DNA of 20,204 nt from PUMD01 sp964599275. GTDB taxonomy: Bacteria > Bacillota > Sulfobacillia > SLMV01. The translations under genes and the position numbers were made by a program. How positions within the stretch are numbered: the stretch's first letter is position 1; every line of letters starts with the position of its first letter. Positions 7,095-14,897 of this stretch are shown one piece after another. The stretch is from positions 1-20,204 of the forward strand of contig CAZRFK010000031.1 in the NCBI GenBank assembly GCA_964599275.1, in the 5' to 3' direction. The notes beneath the pieces were generated by a model. That model made no database searches and had not been told where the DNA came from. It was given only the letters and a program-made list of their open reading frames with translations.

Positions 7095-7220
7095 TTGAAG
7101 GTGAGATCCCTTGCGCTGTATATTCTTTTGTTTCCGGGTGATCCGTTGCAGAGATTAATGTTAGAATTCCTGCTGTGGCTGGGATTTGTGGTAATAATGG
7201 AGGATATCTCAAGGGTTTGA
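7095..7220 (+). CDS. Possible small hydrophobic protein (41 aa)
   Basis: A short frame opens at TTG 7095 and ends at TGA 7218-7220. AGGAGG (7086-7091) lies three bases before the TTG and nine bases before an in-frame GTG at 7101, and the second spacing is the better one. The product has a basic N-terminus (KVRS), a hydrophobic stretch (LALYILLFPG), a polar turn (DPLQR), and a second hydrophobic stretch (LMLEFLLWLGFVVIMED). It could be a small membrane protein or the remnant of a larger gene. It is divergent from the GntR operon. I do not recognise a family. The Shine-Dalgarno and composition are its only support. Confidence 0.4.
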   Translation: MKVRSLALYILLFPGDPLQRLMLEFLLWLGFVVIMEDISRV

Positions 7221-7358
7221 TTAGGTGATGATTATCATTTCTATCACATCAATAATTCGGGTGGCAACAGGCAGCAGACCAGGTTGCACCGGCCCGTTGG
7301 TAATCAGATTACGGGCCGGCACAGGCGCTCACCTACTGGATGCTTTATCGTTGAGAGC
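7221..7358. other. Remainder of the 410-nt region between GntR and the reductase
   Basis: The region 6949-7358 carries no established gene. Besides the two palindromes and the possible small ORF, this last part holds an ATGATTATCAT palindrome (7228-7238) and the GC-rich hairpin at 7289-7319. I see no other coding signal. An 83-codon frame on the minus strand across 6961-7212 has no Shine-Dalgarno and an uninformative composition. Confidence 0.5.
7289..7319. terminator. GC-rich hairpin downstream of the flavoprotein gene
   Basis: CCGGCCCGT (7289-7297) and ACGGGCCGG (7311-7319) form a perfect 9-bp stem with a 13-nt loop. The loop can form its own small palindrome (GTAATC/GATTAC). It lies 40 nt past the stop of the minus-strand reductase gene, so it is probably its transcription end. 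It lacks a T run. Confidence 0.5.
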
Positions 7359-7967
7359 TCATTTTTTCGAACGCAAACGCCTGGTGGCTGCGGCTGTTTC
7401 AACAACAGACTGGGCCAGAACTTCAAGTCGAGTTTTTGCATTGTCATCTTTTTCAAAAGGTTGCTGTGCTACTGGTCCCTGGTGACCCATATTTCCGGTA
7501 CATGAGTCGCCAACCAAAAGCATGCCGTGTATAAACATCATATCATGGATTGCACGGAGTGTGGTTTCCTGACCTCCGAACCTCCCACCCCCTACTGCTA
7601 TTGCTGCACCAACCGTATAAAGTAGAGATTCATTGCCCCTGACCGTCCGGGTCAGGTCCCAAAAGGATTTGAGCTGAGCGGAGACTGTTCCAAAATATAC
7701 TGGAGATGCTGCCACCAAACCATCAACTTCTGACAATGATGTGATCAGTTTTTCCAATCTGGTGTCTTCATAGCAATTTCCCTGGCACGGATTGGAGCAG
7801 GCAGTACAGTACGGAGTATCGAGTTCTTCGAGCAGCTGACTAACCTGTACAATCTTGATATCGGTATTGTCTGCACTGTAATTGAGCATGTGAGCTTCCA
7901 ATTCATTCAGCATGGATTGTGTGTTTCCATCAGAGCGCGGGCTGCCGTTTAAAAGCACAATTTTCAT
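7359..7967 (-). CDS. NADPH-FMN reductase / iron-sulfur flavoprotein-like protein
   Basis: This 202-residue flavodoxin-fold protein has the FMN phosphate loop GSPRSDGNT (8-16) and the flavin-contacting SPVYFGTVSAQLKSFWD (about 88-104). A cysteine group C54-x2-C57-x3-C61-x3-C65 lies where iron-sulfur flavoproteins of anaerobes bind a compact [4Fe-4S] cluster, though the spacing differs slightly from the archaeal Isf consensus. Such proteins pass electrons between ferredoxin or NAD(P)H and small acceptors, sometimes O2 or H2O2. The start is well supported by GGAGG six bases upstream of the ATG. A GC-rich hairpin follows the gene. The methyltransferase gene ends 128 nt upstream. The physiological acceptor is unknown. 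Confidence 0.85.
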   Translation of the reverse strand: MKIVLLNGSPRSDGNTQSMLNELEAHMLNYSADNTDIKIVQVSQLLEELDTPYCTACSNPCQGNCYEDTRLEKLITSLSEVDGLVAASPVYFGTVSAQLKSFWDLTRTVRGNESLLYTVGAAIAVGGGRFGGQETTLRAIHDMMFIHGMLLVGDSCTGNMGHQGPVAQQPFEKDDNAKTRLEVLAQSVVETAAATRRLRSKK

Positions 7968-8095
7968 ATTATCCCTCCTGTGTATAGATCACGTTTTTTC
8001 TGCGTTCGAACAGATTTCGAAATAGTTGTTGATAAAGAAGTTCTGCGTGTTTGATGCATCAGTATCTGATTTTGCCCTGATATCCTTTATGTCAT

Positions 8096-8782
8096 TTACT
8101 TTCTCACAAGCGCGGTGTGTTTGAAATTGTCGCTGAAAATGATATCAAGGGGCCAGTTGTCTGTTATCCACATCATGGTCTTGCTGCTGTAGAAGGTTAT
8201 ATGGGTGGGATCCCAGTGATACCACCATTCAGAGAACTCATCAGGACCTTGATGCAGATGCGTCATGACCGCCAGAATTGACCCGGGTTTTGTAATACAG
8301 CAAAGTTCCTCAAGTACTTGCTCAGGATTGCGCAAGTGTTCGAAGACTTCCGTAGTGGTAACCAGATCATAGGTTTCATTGCGGTATCTGTCGTTGGGGA
8401 AAAAGAATGGATCGTAAATGTCAACTGAGAACCCTCGCTTCTTCAGCAGGTCAGCTAATACTGGTCCAGGCCCGCAGCCGAAATCTAGAGCTTTTCCTTC
8501 CTGACAAAATGGCAGCACCGTTTCGGAAATAAAATCCTCGAACATCTGCACGTAACCTTCATTCTCATGGGTGTTGTCATGCTCCATGTACCGCTGTTTC
8601 TCCTCATATGGGGGTAAAATTTGATCATTGGGCAGAAAAATGAGATCACACCTGTGACAGTGCAGATAGGGCCCTCTTTCTCTATCAGGGGGTTGAGGTT
8701 TTAAAGTTTTAGTGTGGTTTCCACAAAGAGAGCACTTTTCAGTTCCATCCAGATCACTATCCAACTCGTTCACCTCATCCAT
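8096..8782 (-). CDS. Class I SAM-dependent methyltransferase with N-terminal zinc ribbon
   Basis: The 228-residue product begins with a zinc-ribbon-like element, CSLC (17-20) and CHRC (42-45). A Rossmann methyltransferase domain follows, with SAM-binding motif ALDFGCGPG (98-106), an acidic strand end DIYDP (121-125), and TTEVFEHLRNPEQVLEEL (143-160). The motif WYHWDPTHITFYS (187-199) is shared by many methyltransferases of this sugar/lipid-type cluster. The substrate is not predictable. The start is uncertain. ATG 8782 lacks a Shine-Dalgarno, while GAGGTGA inside the gene lies five bases before an in-frame TTG at 8764 that would remove six residues. The gene is divergent from the dehydratase gene. 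Confidence 0.8.
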   Translation of the reverse strand: MDEVNELDSDLDGTEKCSLCGNHTKTLKPQPPDRERGPYLHCHRCDLIFLPNDQILPPYEEKQRYMEHDNTHENEGYVQMFEDFISETVLPFCQEGKALDFGCGPGPVLADLLKKRGFSVDIYDPFFFPNDRYRNETYDLVTTTEVFEHLRNPEQVLEELCCITKPGSILAVMTHLHQGPDEFSEWWYHWDPTHITFYSSKTMMWITDNWPLDIIFSDNFKHTALVRK

Positions 8783-8816
8783 AAGTTTTCAACATGAATA
8801 CTGATCATGTCAATTC

Positions 8817-8852
8817 TACCCCAAAATGGGGATGACTTCAGGGGGTATTTTT
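8817..8852. other. C/G-rich hairpin with T run in the divergent spacer
   Basis: TACCCC (8817-8822) can pair with GGGGTA (8842-8847), which is followed by five T on the plus strand. Alternatively its CCCC can pair with GGGG at 8828-8831. The two pairings exclude each other. This resembles a small terminator or attenuator. It lies more than 90 nt before the candidate dehydratase promoter, so its target is unclear. Confidence 0.3.
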
Positions 8853-8949
8853 CTAATTGAAAAATTTTTACCAGTATGAGTTGGAGGAGTGGGGTTGGTA
8901 GGTGTTTAAATTAATAAGAGTAGTCAAATGTGATGGATAACCGGTCTCT

Positions 8950-8958
8950 TGCTACAAT
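8950..8958 (+). promoter_or_regulatory. Extended -10 promoter candidate for the dehydratase
   Basis: TGC-TACAAT (8950-8958) matches the extended -10 element of housekeeping sigma factors. It lies about 48 nt before the GTG start at 9006. No clear -35 hexamer is present, which an extended -10 can tolerate. Confidence 0.4.
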
Positions 8959-9005
8959 ATTCCATCTGACTTGCGAATTTGTCGATCAACGTAAGGAGTG
9001 AAAAT

Positions 9006-9986
9006 GTGATAGATATACACGATAAGACAACCCCACCGTCATTTCATGATGTTCTTTTAGCAAGAAAAAGAATTAAGCCATATCTGCGGCCTACCCCTAT
9101 TTTTCAATCACCGATGTTGGACGATGCTTTTGGATTTAATGCGTTTGTAAAATGCGAAAATCTTCAGCCTACAGGAGCCTTCAAGGTGCGCGGTGGAGTC
9201 AATCTGATGTCTATATTACCACAAGAATTCGCCGAGCGAGGGGTAATAACGGCGTCTTCAGGGAATCACGGGCAATCTATAGCTTATGCGGGGAGCCTCT
9301 TCGACGTTCCAGTTATTGTACATGTTCCCGAGGACACTGAACCACTCAAAGTCAAAGCGATAGAAATCATGGGAGCCGAAGTAGTAACCGCCGGGGAGGA
9401 CTACGATGAGGCCCGGGAAATGGCACAGGAAAGAGCCGAAGAGGAAGGATATTACTGCGTCCATACCGCCAATGAACCGTACCTCATAGCTGGGGTGGGT
9501 ACAGCTGTTCTGGAGCTTTTGGAGGAAACCCCCGACTTGGATGTCCTTTTGATCCCTGTGGGAGGTGGAAGCGGTGCCTGTGGCGGCGGGTTGGTGGCCA
9601 AGACAGTCAATCCTGACATTGAATTGATAGGTGTACAGGCTGAAGGAGCAGATGCTGTTTATCAGTCCTGGCGACAGGGTAAGCTGCTGGAGAGACCAAA
9701 AATTAACACCTTTGCTGAGGGATTGGCGACCAGAGTGGCGTTTGAACTGCCCTCCAAGATGCTGGAGGATTTGCTTGACGATTTTGTGCTGGTGTCAGAT
9801 GAAGAGATGCGTCAGGGGATCCGTTTTCTTCTTGAAATGACCCATCTGGTAGCAGAGGGAGCGGGGGCTTCTTCTACAGCAGCTGCCTGGAGAATGCGGG
9901 ATAAATTTGCCAACCAGAAAGTGGGGATTGTACTTTCAGGAGGCAACATCAATGCTGACAGGCTGGTTCAGAGGGTAGACAGCTGA
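9006..9986 (+). CDS. Threonine/serine dehydratase-like PLP enzyme
   Basis: This 326-residue fold-type II PLP enzyme would convert threonine to 2-oxobutyrate and ammonia, or serine to pyruvate. The PLP lysine is K60 in PTGAFKVRGG. SSGNHGQS (84-91) binds the substrate carboxylate, PVGGGSGACGG (184-194) is the phosphate-binding glycine loop, and SGGNI closes the active site near the C-terminus. There is no C-terminal regulatory domain, so it resembles the catabolic (TdcB-type) form rather than feedback-inhibited IlvA. Related dehydratases act on hydroxyaspartate or hydroxyectoine products, so the substrate is not certain. I chose GTG 9006 because AAGGAG (8993-8998) precedes it by seven bases. 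An upstream in-frame TTG at 8979 would place that site inside the gene. Confidence 0.85.
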   Translation: MIDIHDKTTPPSFHDVLLARKRIKPYLRPTPIFQSPMLDDAFGFNAFVKCENLQPTGAFKVRGGVNLMSILPQEFAERGVITASSGNHGQSIAYAGSLFDVPVIVHVPEDTEPLKVKAIEIMGAEVVTAGEDYDEAREMAQERAEEEGYYCVHTANEPYLIAGVGTAVLELLEETPDLDVLLIPVGGGSGACGGGLVAKTVNPDIELIGVQAEGADAVYQSWRQGKLLERPKINTFAEGLATRVAFELPSKMLEDLLDDFVLVSDEEMRQGIRFLLEMTHLVAEGAGASSTAAAWRMRDKFANQKVGIVLSGGNINADRLVQRVDS

Positions 9987-9998
9987 TTTCGAGGTTTT

Positions 9999-10041
9999 TG
10001 GTCTCGTGTATGTTATTGTACATAAAATGAAATAGAGACCA
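9999..10041 (+). terminator. Inverted repeat after the dehydratase gene
   Basis: TGGTCTC (9999-10005) and GAGACCA (10035-10041) form a 7-bp outer stem. Inside, TATGT (about 10009-10013) can pair with ACATA (10020-10024). It starts 12 nt after the stop codon. A T6 run lies further on, at about 10057-10062, not directly after the stem. A weak terminator is possible. Confidence 0.35.
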
Positions 10042-10086
10042 GGTCAACTTGTCGGGTTTTTTCGCGAGTCAGGAGGTGGTGGGGGA

Positions 10087-10770
10087 ATGCCCGGAACTTA
10101 CGCAACCGAAAATATCATTCGCCTGCTGGTGGCCATGGTGCTCGGGGGGATTATTGGGTTTGAACGCGAGCTGCATGATCGTCCAGCCGGGCTGAGGACG
10201 CATATTCTGGTGTGTGTGGGATCTGCTCTGGTAATGATAGTATCGCAGCATGTATCGCTCAGTTTTGCTGATAAGCTGCAGAGTGATCCGGCCCGCATTG
10301 CTGCCCAGGTAGTCAGTGGAATAGGTTTTTTGGGCGCCGGTACAATCATGCGTGAAGGAGCAACAGTGCGAGGATTGACTACTGCAGCTAGTTTATGGAT
10401 ATCCGCAGCCCTGGGGCTTGCTGCGGGAGCGGGTTTATACGTTTATGCTGCCTTCGCTTCAGTTCTTACCCTCATTGCTTTGAGTCTTATGAGTCAGATG
10501 GAGCATTATCTGGCTTTGCAGCGTAGCAAGGGTGAGGTTTCTCTGATTGCCCGCGACCGTCCGGGTTTGCTGGGGCAGATTGGAAGTGTTCTGGGCGAAC
10601 TGGAGCTCAATATCGTGGGGGTCCGCCTGACTCCACATGGGGATGAGGAGGTTCAGATCAATTTTTATGTGGACTACTCGTCGCAAACCGAGAAACTGGA
10701 CCTGCTGGAACAGCTGGAAAAGATTCCTGGTCTGGAGGTTAAACAGATGAAGGTGAATCTGAGGGAATGA
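10087..10770 (+). CDS. MgtC/SapB-family membrane protein with C-terminal ACT-like domain
   Basis: This 227-residue protein has four or five membrane segments (about 10-26, 38-56, 74-88, 100-116 and 117-136). The MgtC hallmark GFERELHDRPAGLRTHILVCVGSALVM lies at residues 24-50, and GIGFLGAGTIMREGATVRGLTTAASLW at 78-104. A soluble C-terminal domain (about 148-227) begins IARDRPGLLGQIGSVLGEL, an ACT-type regulatory fold. MgtC proteins affect Mg2+ homeostasis and, in pathogens, ATP synthase or phosphate uptake. Their transport activity is disputed. AGGAGGTGG (10071-10079) precedes the ATG. The gene starts 100 nt after the dehydratase, with a hairpin between them, and faces iorB across a strong hairpin. 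Confidence 0.9.
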   Translation: MPGTYATENIIRLLVAMVLGGIIGFERELHDRPAGLRTHILVCVGSALVMIVSQHVSLSFADKLQSDPARIAAQVVSGIGFLGAGTIMREGATVRGLTTAASLWISAALGLAAGAGLYVYAAFASVLTLIALSLMSQMEHYLALQRSKGEVSLIARDRPGLLGQIGSVLGELELNIVGVRLTPHGDEEVQINFYVDYSSQTEKLDLLEQLEKIPGLEVKQMKVNLRE

Positions 10771-10787
10771 TGGAAATTGGTTCACAG

Positions 10788-10815
10788 GCCACCAGGGGCT
10801 AATTCCCCTGGTGGC
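10788..10815. terminator. Bidirectional hairpin between the MgtC-family gene and iorB
   Basis: GCCACCAGGGG (10788-10798) and CCCCTGGTGGC (10805-10815) form a perfect 11-bp GC-rich stem with a six-base loop. It is centred between two convergent genes, 17 nt from each stop codon. It lacks a strong T run on both sides. A shared terminator is the most likely role. Confidence 0.7.
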
Positions 10816-10832
10816 TGATGAATTTACCTACA

Positions 10833-11444
10833 CTAGACCAGCTTGCTTTCTTGAGCCAATCTCAACCCTTTTTTAAATGCCTCTTTGTTAACCTCGTGAG
10901 TCTGTTTAGGTACGCGGGCCAACAGCGACTCAACCCAATCGTCTTTTTCGATATCGGTGAACCTGGCAGCAGCTCCCAGCAGTACCGTATTGGCCACCCG
11001 TGGGTTGCCCAGCTCCTGGGCTATATCAAGAGCAGGAATGGGCACCAGATGGGGTGTATACTGATTCAGTCGCTCCTCGATGTCGTCAGGATAGGTATCC
11101 TGCTGCAGTGAAACGCTGACTGGAGGTATCTGCTGTGTATTGTATATGATCAGTCCATCGGTGCGCACCATGTGGGCATACCTCAGGGCCTCCAGTTTCT
11201 CCAGTGCTATAACTGCGTCAGCTTCTCCGGCCAGGATAAGTGGAGAATGAACCTCCGATGCCGCTCGGACGTGACTTATGACCGAGCCCCCACGCTGCGC
11301 CATACCGTGCACTTCGGATTTTTTCGCGTCGTAGCCAGCTGACATAAAGGAGTTGGCAATGACATCAGTGGCAACTAAAACGCCCTGACCACCTACACCT
11401 GCAACAACTATATCCTGGCAAGATCTAGTAAGGACGTCAGTCAT
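10833..11444 (-). CDS. iorB: Indolepyruvate:ferredoxin oxidoreductase, beta subunit
   Basis: This 203-residue gamma-type subunit belongs to the 2-oxoacid:ferredoxin oxidoreductase superfamily. It carries the GVGGQGVLVATDVIANSFM nucleotide-fold motif (16-34) and KSEVHGMAQRGGSVISHVR (42-60), both diagnostic of IorB and its relatives. With IorA it oxidises aryl pyruvates (from Trp, Phe, Tyr) with CoA to aryl-acetyl-CoA, CO2 and reduced ferredoxin. Its ATG overlaps the iorA stop codon in a TGATG arrangement, so the two are translationally coupled. The 203-residue length is normal. A strong hairpin follows 17 nt after the stop. Confidence 0.95.
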   Translation of the reverse strand: MTDVLTRSCQDIVVAGVGGQGVLVATDVIANSFMSAGYDAKKSEVHGMAQRGGSVISHVRAASEVHSPLILAGEADAVIALEKLEALRYAHMVRTDGLIIYNTQQIPPVSVSLQQDTYPDDIEERLNQYTPHLVPIPALDIAQELGNPRVANTVLLGAAARFTDIEKDDWVESLLARVPKQTHEVNKEAFKKGLRLAQESKLV

Positions 11445-13340
11445 CAGTTATCATCCCTTCCCTTTATAGCTGAAAAGTGACAAAGCTGAGCACACATCCC
11501 GCATCCGGTGCAGGTTACCTGGTTAATGGCCACTTTGGCGTCCTCTCGATACAGAGATGGACAGCCCAGTTGTATACACATTCCGCAGTTGGTGCATTCG
11601 TCGGAAATCTGAAGCGGCGGCTCCTGTGAATCTCTATCCAGCAGTATGCAGGGACGGTCCGAAACCACCACTGATGGTCCGGAAAAGGCCTCAGCTTTTT
11701 CTACAGCGTCTCTGACTTCTTCGAGATTATATGGGTCGACGCGGTGTACATCTTCCACGCAGAGCCCCTCTGCCAGTTTGACAAAATCTATGCGGGGGGC
11801 TTCCTCCTGGCGTGCGTTGTAGCCAGACGAGGGATTACCCTGATGACCGGTCATCGCTGTGGTCCGGTTATCCAGGATAATGGTGGTGACGTCACCCTGA
11901 TTGTAAACTACATCTGCCAGTCCGGTCATACCAGAGTGCATGAATGTCGAGTCCCCTATCACAGCTACTGTATCGGGGGCATTTTCGCCGAGAGATTTTT
12001 CGATGCCCAGCGCATGTCCGATACTTGCGCCCATGCAGGTGGTAGTATCGATTGAAGACAATGGGGGCATCACTCCCAGAGTATAACATCCTATATCTCC
12101 GCTAACTGTCAGATCCAGTTCACTCAGAGCGAAAAAGACTCCACGGTGGGGACATCCCGGACACAGCATGGGCGGCCGCGCGGGAATATCCTCTGCAGGT
12201 TTCAACTGTTCTTTTTCTTCTTCGAGNNNNNNNNNNNNNNNNNNNNNNNNNNNNNNNNNNNNNNNNNNNNNNNNNNNNNNNNNNNNNNNNNNNNNNNNNN
12301 NNNNNNNNNNNNNNNNNNNNNNNNNNTTCTTCTTCGAGGTCAGACTCTTGAGTTTCTGAAATTTCAATCGAACTGCGTACTATGTCTGGAGTCAGCTCTC
12401 CAGCCGAAGGCAGGTAGTCTTTCCCGCCTATGTTTATGCCTGCAGCTTTTAGTTCTGTTTCCCAGAACGGATCCAGTTCCTCAACCACGTACGCCCGATC
12501 TACCTTATCGACGAATGAGGCGATCTCCTCAATGGGCAGCGGATAGCTCATCCCCAGTTTGAAGATGCTGGCGTCAGGCAGCGCTTCCCGAACGTACTGA
12601 TAAGCTATTCCTCCGGTGATAATTCCCAGGTCCCGGCTGCGCCATTCAATTCGGTTGATATTCCACGGCTCTTTATGAGCTCGACCAGCGAGCTTTCGCA
12701 GCTCATCCAACCTTTTGAGAACTTCAGGATGGCGCTTGCGGGCGTGAGCGGGAATCATGACCAGTTTTTGCGGGTCAGGTTCAAAACCGGGTTCGACCTT
12801 ATTGACAGCCTCAGCTTCTGCTTCAACTATCCCTTTGGAATGGGAGATGCGGGTTGTAGAGCGCAAAAATACTGGTGTGTCGAATTCTTCCGATATAGCA
12901 AATGCCTCAGCGATCATATCGCAGGCTTCCTGGCTGTCGCTGGGTTCTAGCATGGGAACCTTGGCAAACCGCGCATAGTTTCGATTGTCCTGCTCATTTT
13001 GCGAACTGTGCATACCCGGGTCATCTGCTGTGACAATTACCAGCCCACCTTTAACCCCCATATACGTCACTGTCATGAGGGGATCGGCTGCCACGTTTAC
13101 ACCCACATGTTTCATGCAGGCCATGGCGCGGACGCCGGAAAGAGACGCACCGATGGCAACCTCCAAAGCCACCTTTTCATTGGGCGCCCATTCAGCGTAG
13201 ATATCCGGGTAACCCTCGTCAACAATGCTCTCGATGATCTCAGTGCTTGGAGTTCCGGGATATCCAGCGGCTACATCTGTCTTTGCCAGATGAGCCCCGA
13301 GAGCAATAGATTCATTGCCGGTCAGCAAGTGTTTGCTCAC
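11444..13340 (-). CDS. iorA: Indolepyruvate:ferredoxin oxidoreductase, alpha subunit (spans an assembly gap)
   Basis: IorA is the TPP- and iron-sulfur-containing subunit that decarboxylates aryl pyruvates. The N-terminal part has GYPGTPST (26-33) and MKHVGVNVAADPLMT. Past the gap come LCPGCPHRG, GDIGCYTLG, and the TPP-binding segment GDSTFMHSGMTGL...LDNRTTAMTGHQGNPSSG. The last 50 residues are a two-cluster ferredoxin domain (CTNCGMC...GC and CTGCGMCAQLC). The 100 N break the reading frame only because 100 is not a multiple of three. Both edges encode LEEE from the same 12 bases, and merging them gives 594 residues, the usual IorA length. The GTG start at 13340 has AGGAG about eight bases upstream. 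The iorA stop overlaps the iorB start. Confidence 0.93.
12227..12326. other. Assembly gap (100 N)
   Basis: Exactly 100 unknown bases, a typical scaffolding placeholder of undefined length. TTCTTCTTCGAG occurs immediately on both sides, ending at 12226 and starting at 12327. The real distance may therefore be a 12-base overlap, with nothing missing. The flanks are a low-complexity GAA-rich coding stretch in the IorA linker. Confidence 0.95.
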
Positions 13341-13376
13341 GAAAATAGCTCCTTCCTGATGTCAGAATCGTAATCA

Positions 13377-13403
13377 GTTAATATTCTCTGTGAATTAATT
13401 AAC
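13377..13403. promoter_or_regulatory. AT-rich palindrome in the iorA leader
   Basis: GTTAATATTC (13377-13386) and GAATTAATTAAC (13392-13403) pair along their length with a two-base bulge and a five-base loop. It lies 37-63 nt upstream of the iorA GTG. It could be an operator or leader hairpin, but AT-rich spacers produce such repeats by chance fairly often. Confidence 0.3.
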
Positions 13404-13502
13404 ATAGTAGGCAATAGACATTTTAACATCTTTATTATGTTTTGTCTTCAGGTCAGAAGATATATATTTGTGATAGTAGTAAAGGGTTTTTCCGACTGGA
13501 AG

Positions 13503-13532
13503 TTGAACACTCTACATACAGAGCAGTTAAAA
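13503..13532 (+). promoter_or_regulatory. Weak promoter candidate for the aminotransferase operon
   Basis: TTGAAC (13503-13508) and TTAAAA (13527-13532) are separated by 18 bases, about 60 nt before the ATG at 13594. The -35 is fair and the -10 is poor. A small GTGTA/TACAC hairpin (13535-13549) follows at the likely transcript start. Confidence 0.3.
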
Positions 13533-13593
13533 ATGTGTAAATCCTACACGTCAGTTGGTGCGTGCTCAACAAAAAAGAAACGAGGTGTTTTTT

Positions 13594-14871
13594 ATGACCA
13601 ACTCTTTCAAACCAGAAGGTGATGACGAGAATCTGCCAGATCCGGATGTTTTGCTCGATGGGCTGGCTGAATATGTGAACCCCGGACGTGCCAGAATTTA
13701 CCGACTCATGGGGATGACCAATGTCGAGTGGTTTGCTGAGGGCAGCAAGGTTGTTGATACTGAGGGACGAGAATTCATAGACTTGTGTGCAGGATATGCG
13801 GTGATGAATGCGGGACATCGACATCCCCGCATATTGGAGGCGGTGCAGGACCAAATGAGTCGCCTGGCGTTGTCAACCAGAACCATGCTTTCGGCTGGAG
13901 AAGTCGAGTTAGCCGGGAGGCTTGCTGAATTGACCCCCGGAGAACTGTCGAGATCATTTTTCTGTGCCACCGGAGCTGAGGCTGTTGAAGTTGCTCTGAA
14001 GATGGCCAGAGCTCATACGGATAGGGAGAATATAGTGGCTGCTGAACATGGTTTCCACGGCAAAACAATGGGGGCATTGTCGGCGACCGGCAAGGGGGAT
14101 TACCGTGAACCCTTTGAGCCCTTGGTACCTGGGTTCGCCCATGCACCCTTCGGGGATATTGAGGCCATGGATGAAGCAGTTGATCAGAAAACGGCTGCGG
14201 TTATTCTGGAGCCGATCCAGGGAGAAGCTGGAGCAGTAGCCCCGGACGATGATTATCTTGCTCAAGTCAGAGAAATTTGCAGTGAGGCAGGGGCGCTGCT
14301 GATACTGGATGAGATCCAGACGGGCCTGGGGAGAACTGGGAAGAATTTTGCCTGTGAACATTATGGCGTCGTTCCCGATATTATGACTCTGGCAAAAGGA
14401 TTGGGCGGCGGCATAATGCCGGTGGGGGCATGTATTGCCAGACCGGAAGTATTCGATATCTTCGATGAGCATCCCTGGGTTCACTCAAGCACCACGGGGG
14501 GAAATCCTCTGGCCTGTGCTGCGGCAACAGCATTTCTGGATGTGCTGGTTGAAGAAAATCTGGCCCAAGAGGCAGCCGAAAAGGGTGAGATTGTCCGGGA
14601 GCGGTTGTTAAAACTGATCTCCGATCATCCCGAAGTTATATCTGACATCAGCGGTAAAGGACTGCTGCAGGGTGTGAAGTTCACTCAACCGGCAGGAGGA
14701 TTGACCGTGTTGATGCAATTGTTTGAACGAGGTGTTCTGGTCATCCCCAGTCTGATGAACTGGAGCGTAATGCGAATAGCACCGCCGCTTACCATTCCTG
14801 TTGAAAAGCTGGAACGAGGAATGGACATTATTGAGCAGACGGTTTCTGACACCAAAAGCCAACTTACCTGA
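13594..14871 (+). CDS. Class III (fold type I) PLP-dependent aminotransferase
   Basis: This 425-residue protein is of the ornithine/putrescine/GABA aminotransferase group. Markers are FIDLCAGYAVMNAGHRHP (61-78), the TGAEAVEVALKMAR phosphate-binding region (126-139), EHGFHGKT (151-158), ILEPIQGEAG (204-213), LILDEIQTGLGRTG with D239 (236-249), and the PLP lysine K268 in TLAKGLGGG. Length and motifs are complete. It would transfer an omega- or alpha-amino group to 2-oxoglutarate or pyruvate, and the precise donor is not readable. ATG 13594 is chosen because GAGGTG lies six bases upstream. An in-frame start at 13555 has no such site. It leads a three-gene unit with an SRPBCC protein (26 nt downstream) and a D-aminoacylase. 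Confidence 0.9.
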   Translation: MTNSFKPEGDDENLPDPDVLLDGLAEYVNPGRARIYRLMGMTNVEWFAEGSKVVDTEGREFIDLCAGYAVMNAGHRHPRILEAVQDQMSRLALSTRTMLSAGEVELAGRLAELTPGELSRSFFCATGAEAVEVALKMARAHTDRENIVAAEHGFHGKTMGALSATGKGDYREPFEPLVPGFAHAPFGDIEAMDEAVDQKTAAVILEPIQGEAGAVAPDDDYLAQVREICSEAGALLILDEIQTGLGRTGKNFACEHYGVVPDIMTLAKGLGGGIMPVGACIARPEVFDIFDEHPWVHSSTTGGNPLACAAATAFLDVLVEENLAQEAAEKGEIVRERLLKLISDHPEVISDISGKGLLQGVKFTQPAGGLTVLMQLFERGVLVIPSLMNWSVMRIAPPLTIPVEKLERGMDIIEQTVSDTKSQLT

Positions 14872-14897
14872 GGATACAATCAAGAGGAGGAAGAACA

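Noticed and set aside
6961..7212. An 83-codon minus-strand frame upstream of GntR
   Set aside because: It has no Shine-Dalgarno, covers both operator-like palindromes, and shows no domain or transmembrane pattern.
7228..7238. ATGATTATCAT palindrome resembling the core of a Fur/Zur/PerR-type box
   Set aside because: Only the 11-base core fits. The flanks match the 19-bp consensus poorly, and no gene starts in the right place downstream.
11444..13340. Reading iorA as two genes, or as a frameshifted pseudogene
   Set aside because: The break coincides exactly with the 100 N. Removing the N and the duplicated 12 bases restores one frame of normal length.
13954..14484. A 176-codon minus-strand frame opposite the aminotransferase
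   Set aside because: It is antisense to the conserved core of a class III aminotransferase. Long antisense frames are expected over such coding sequence.
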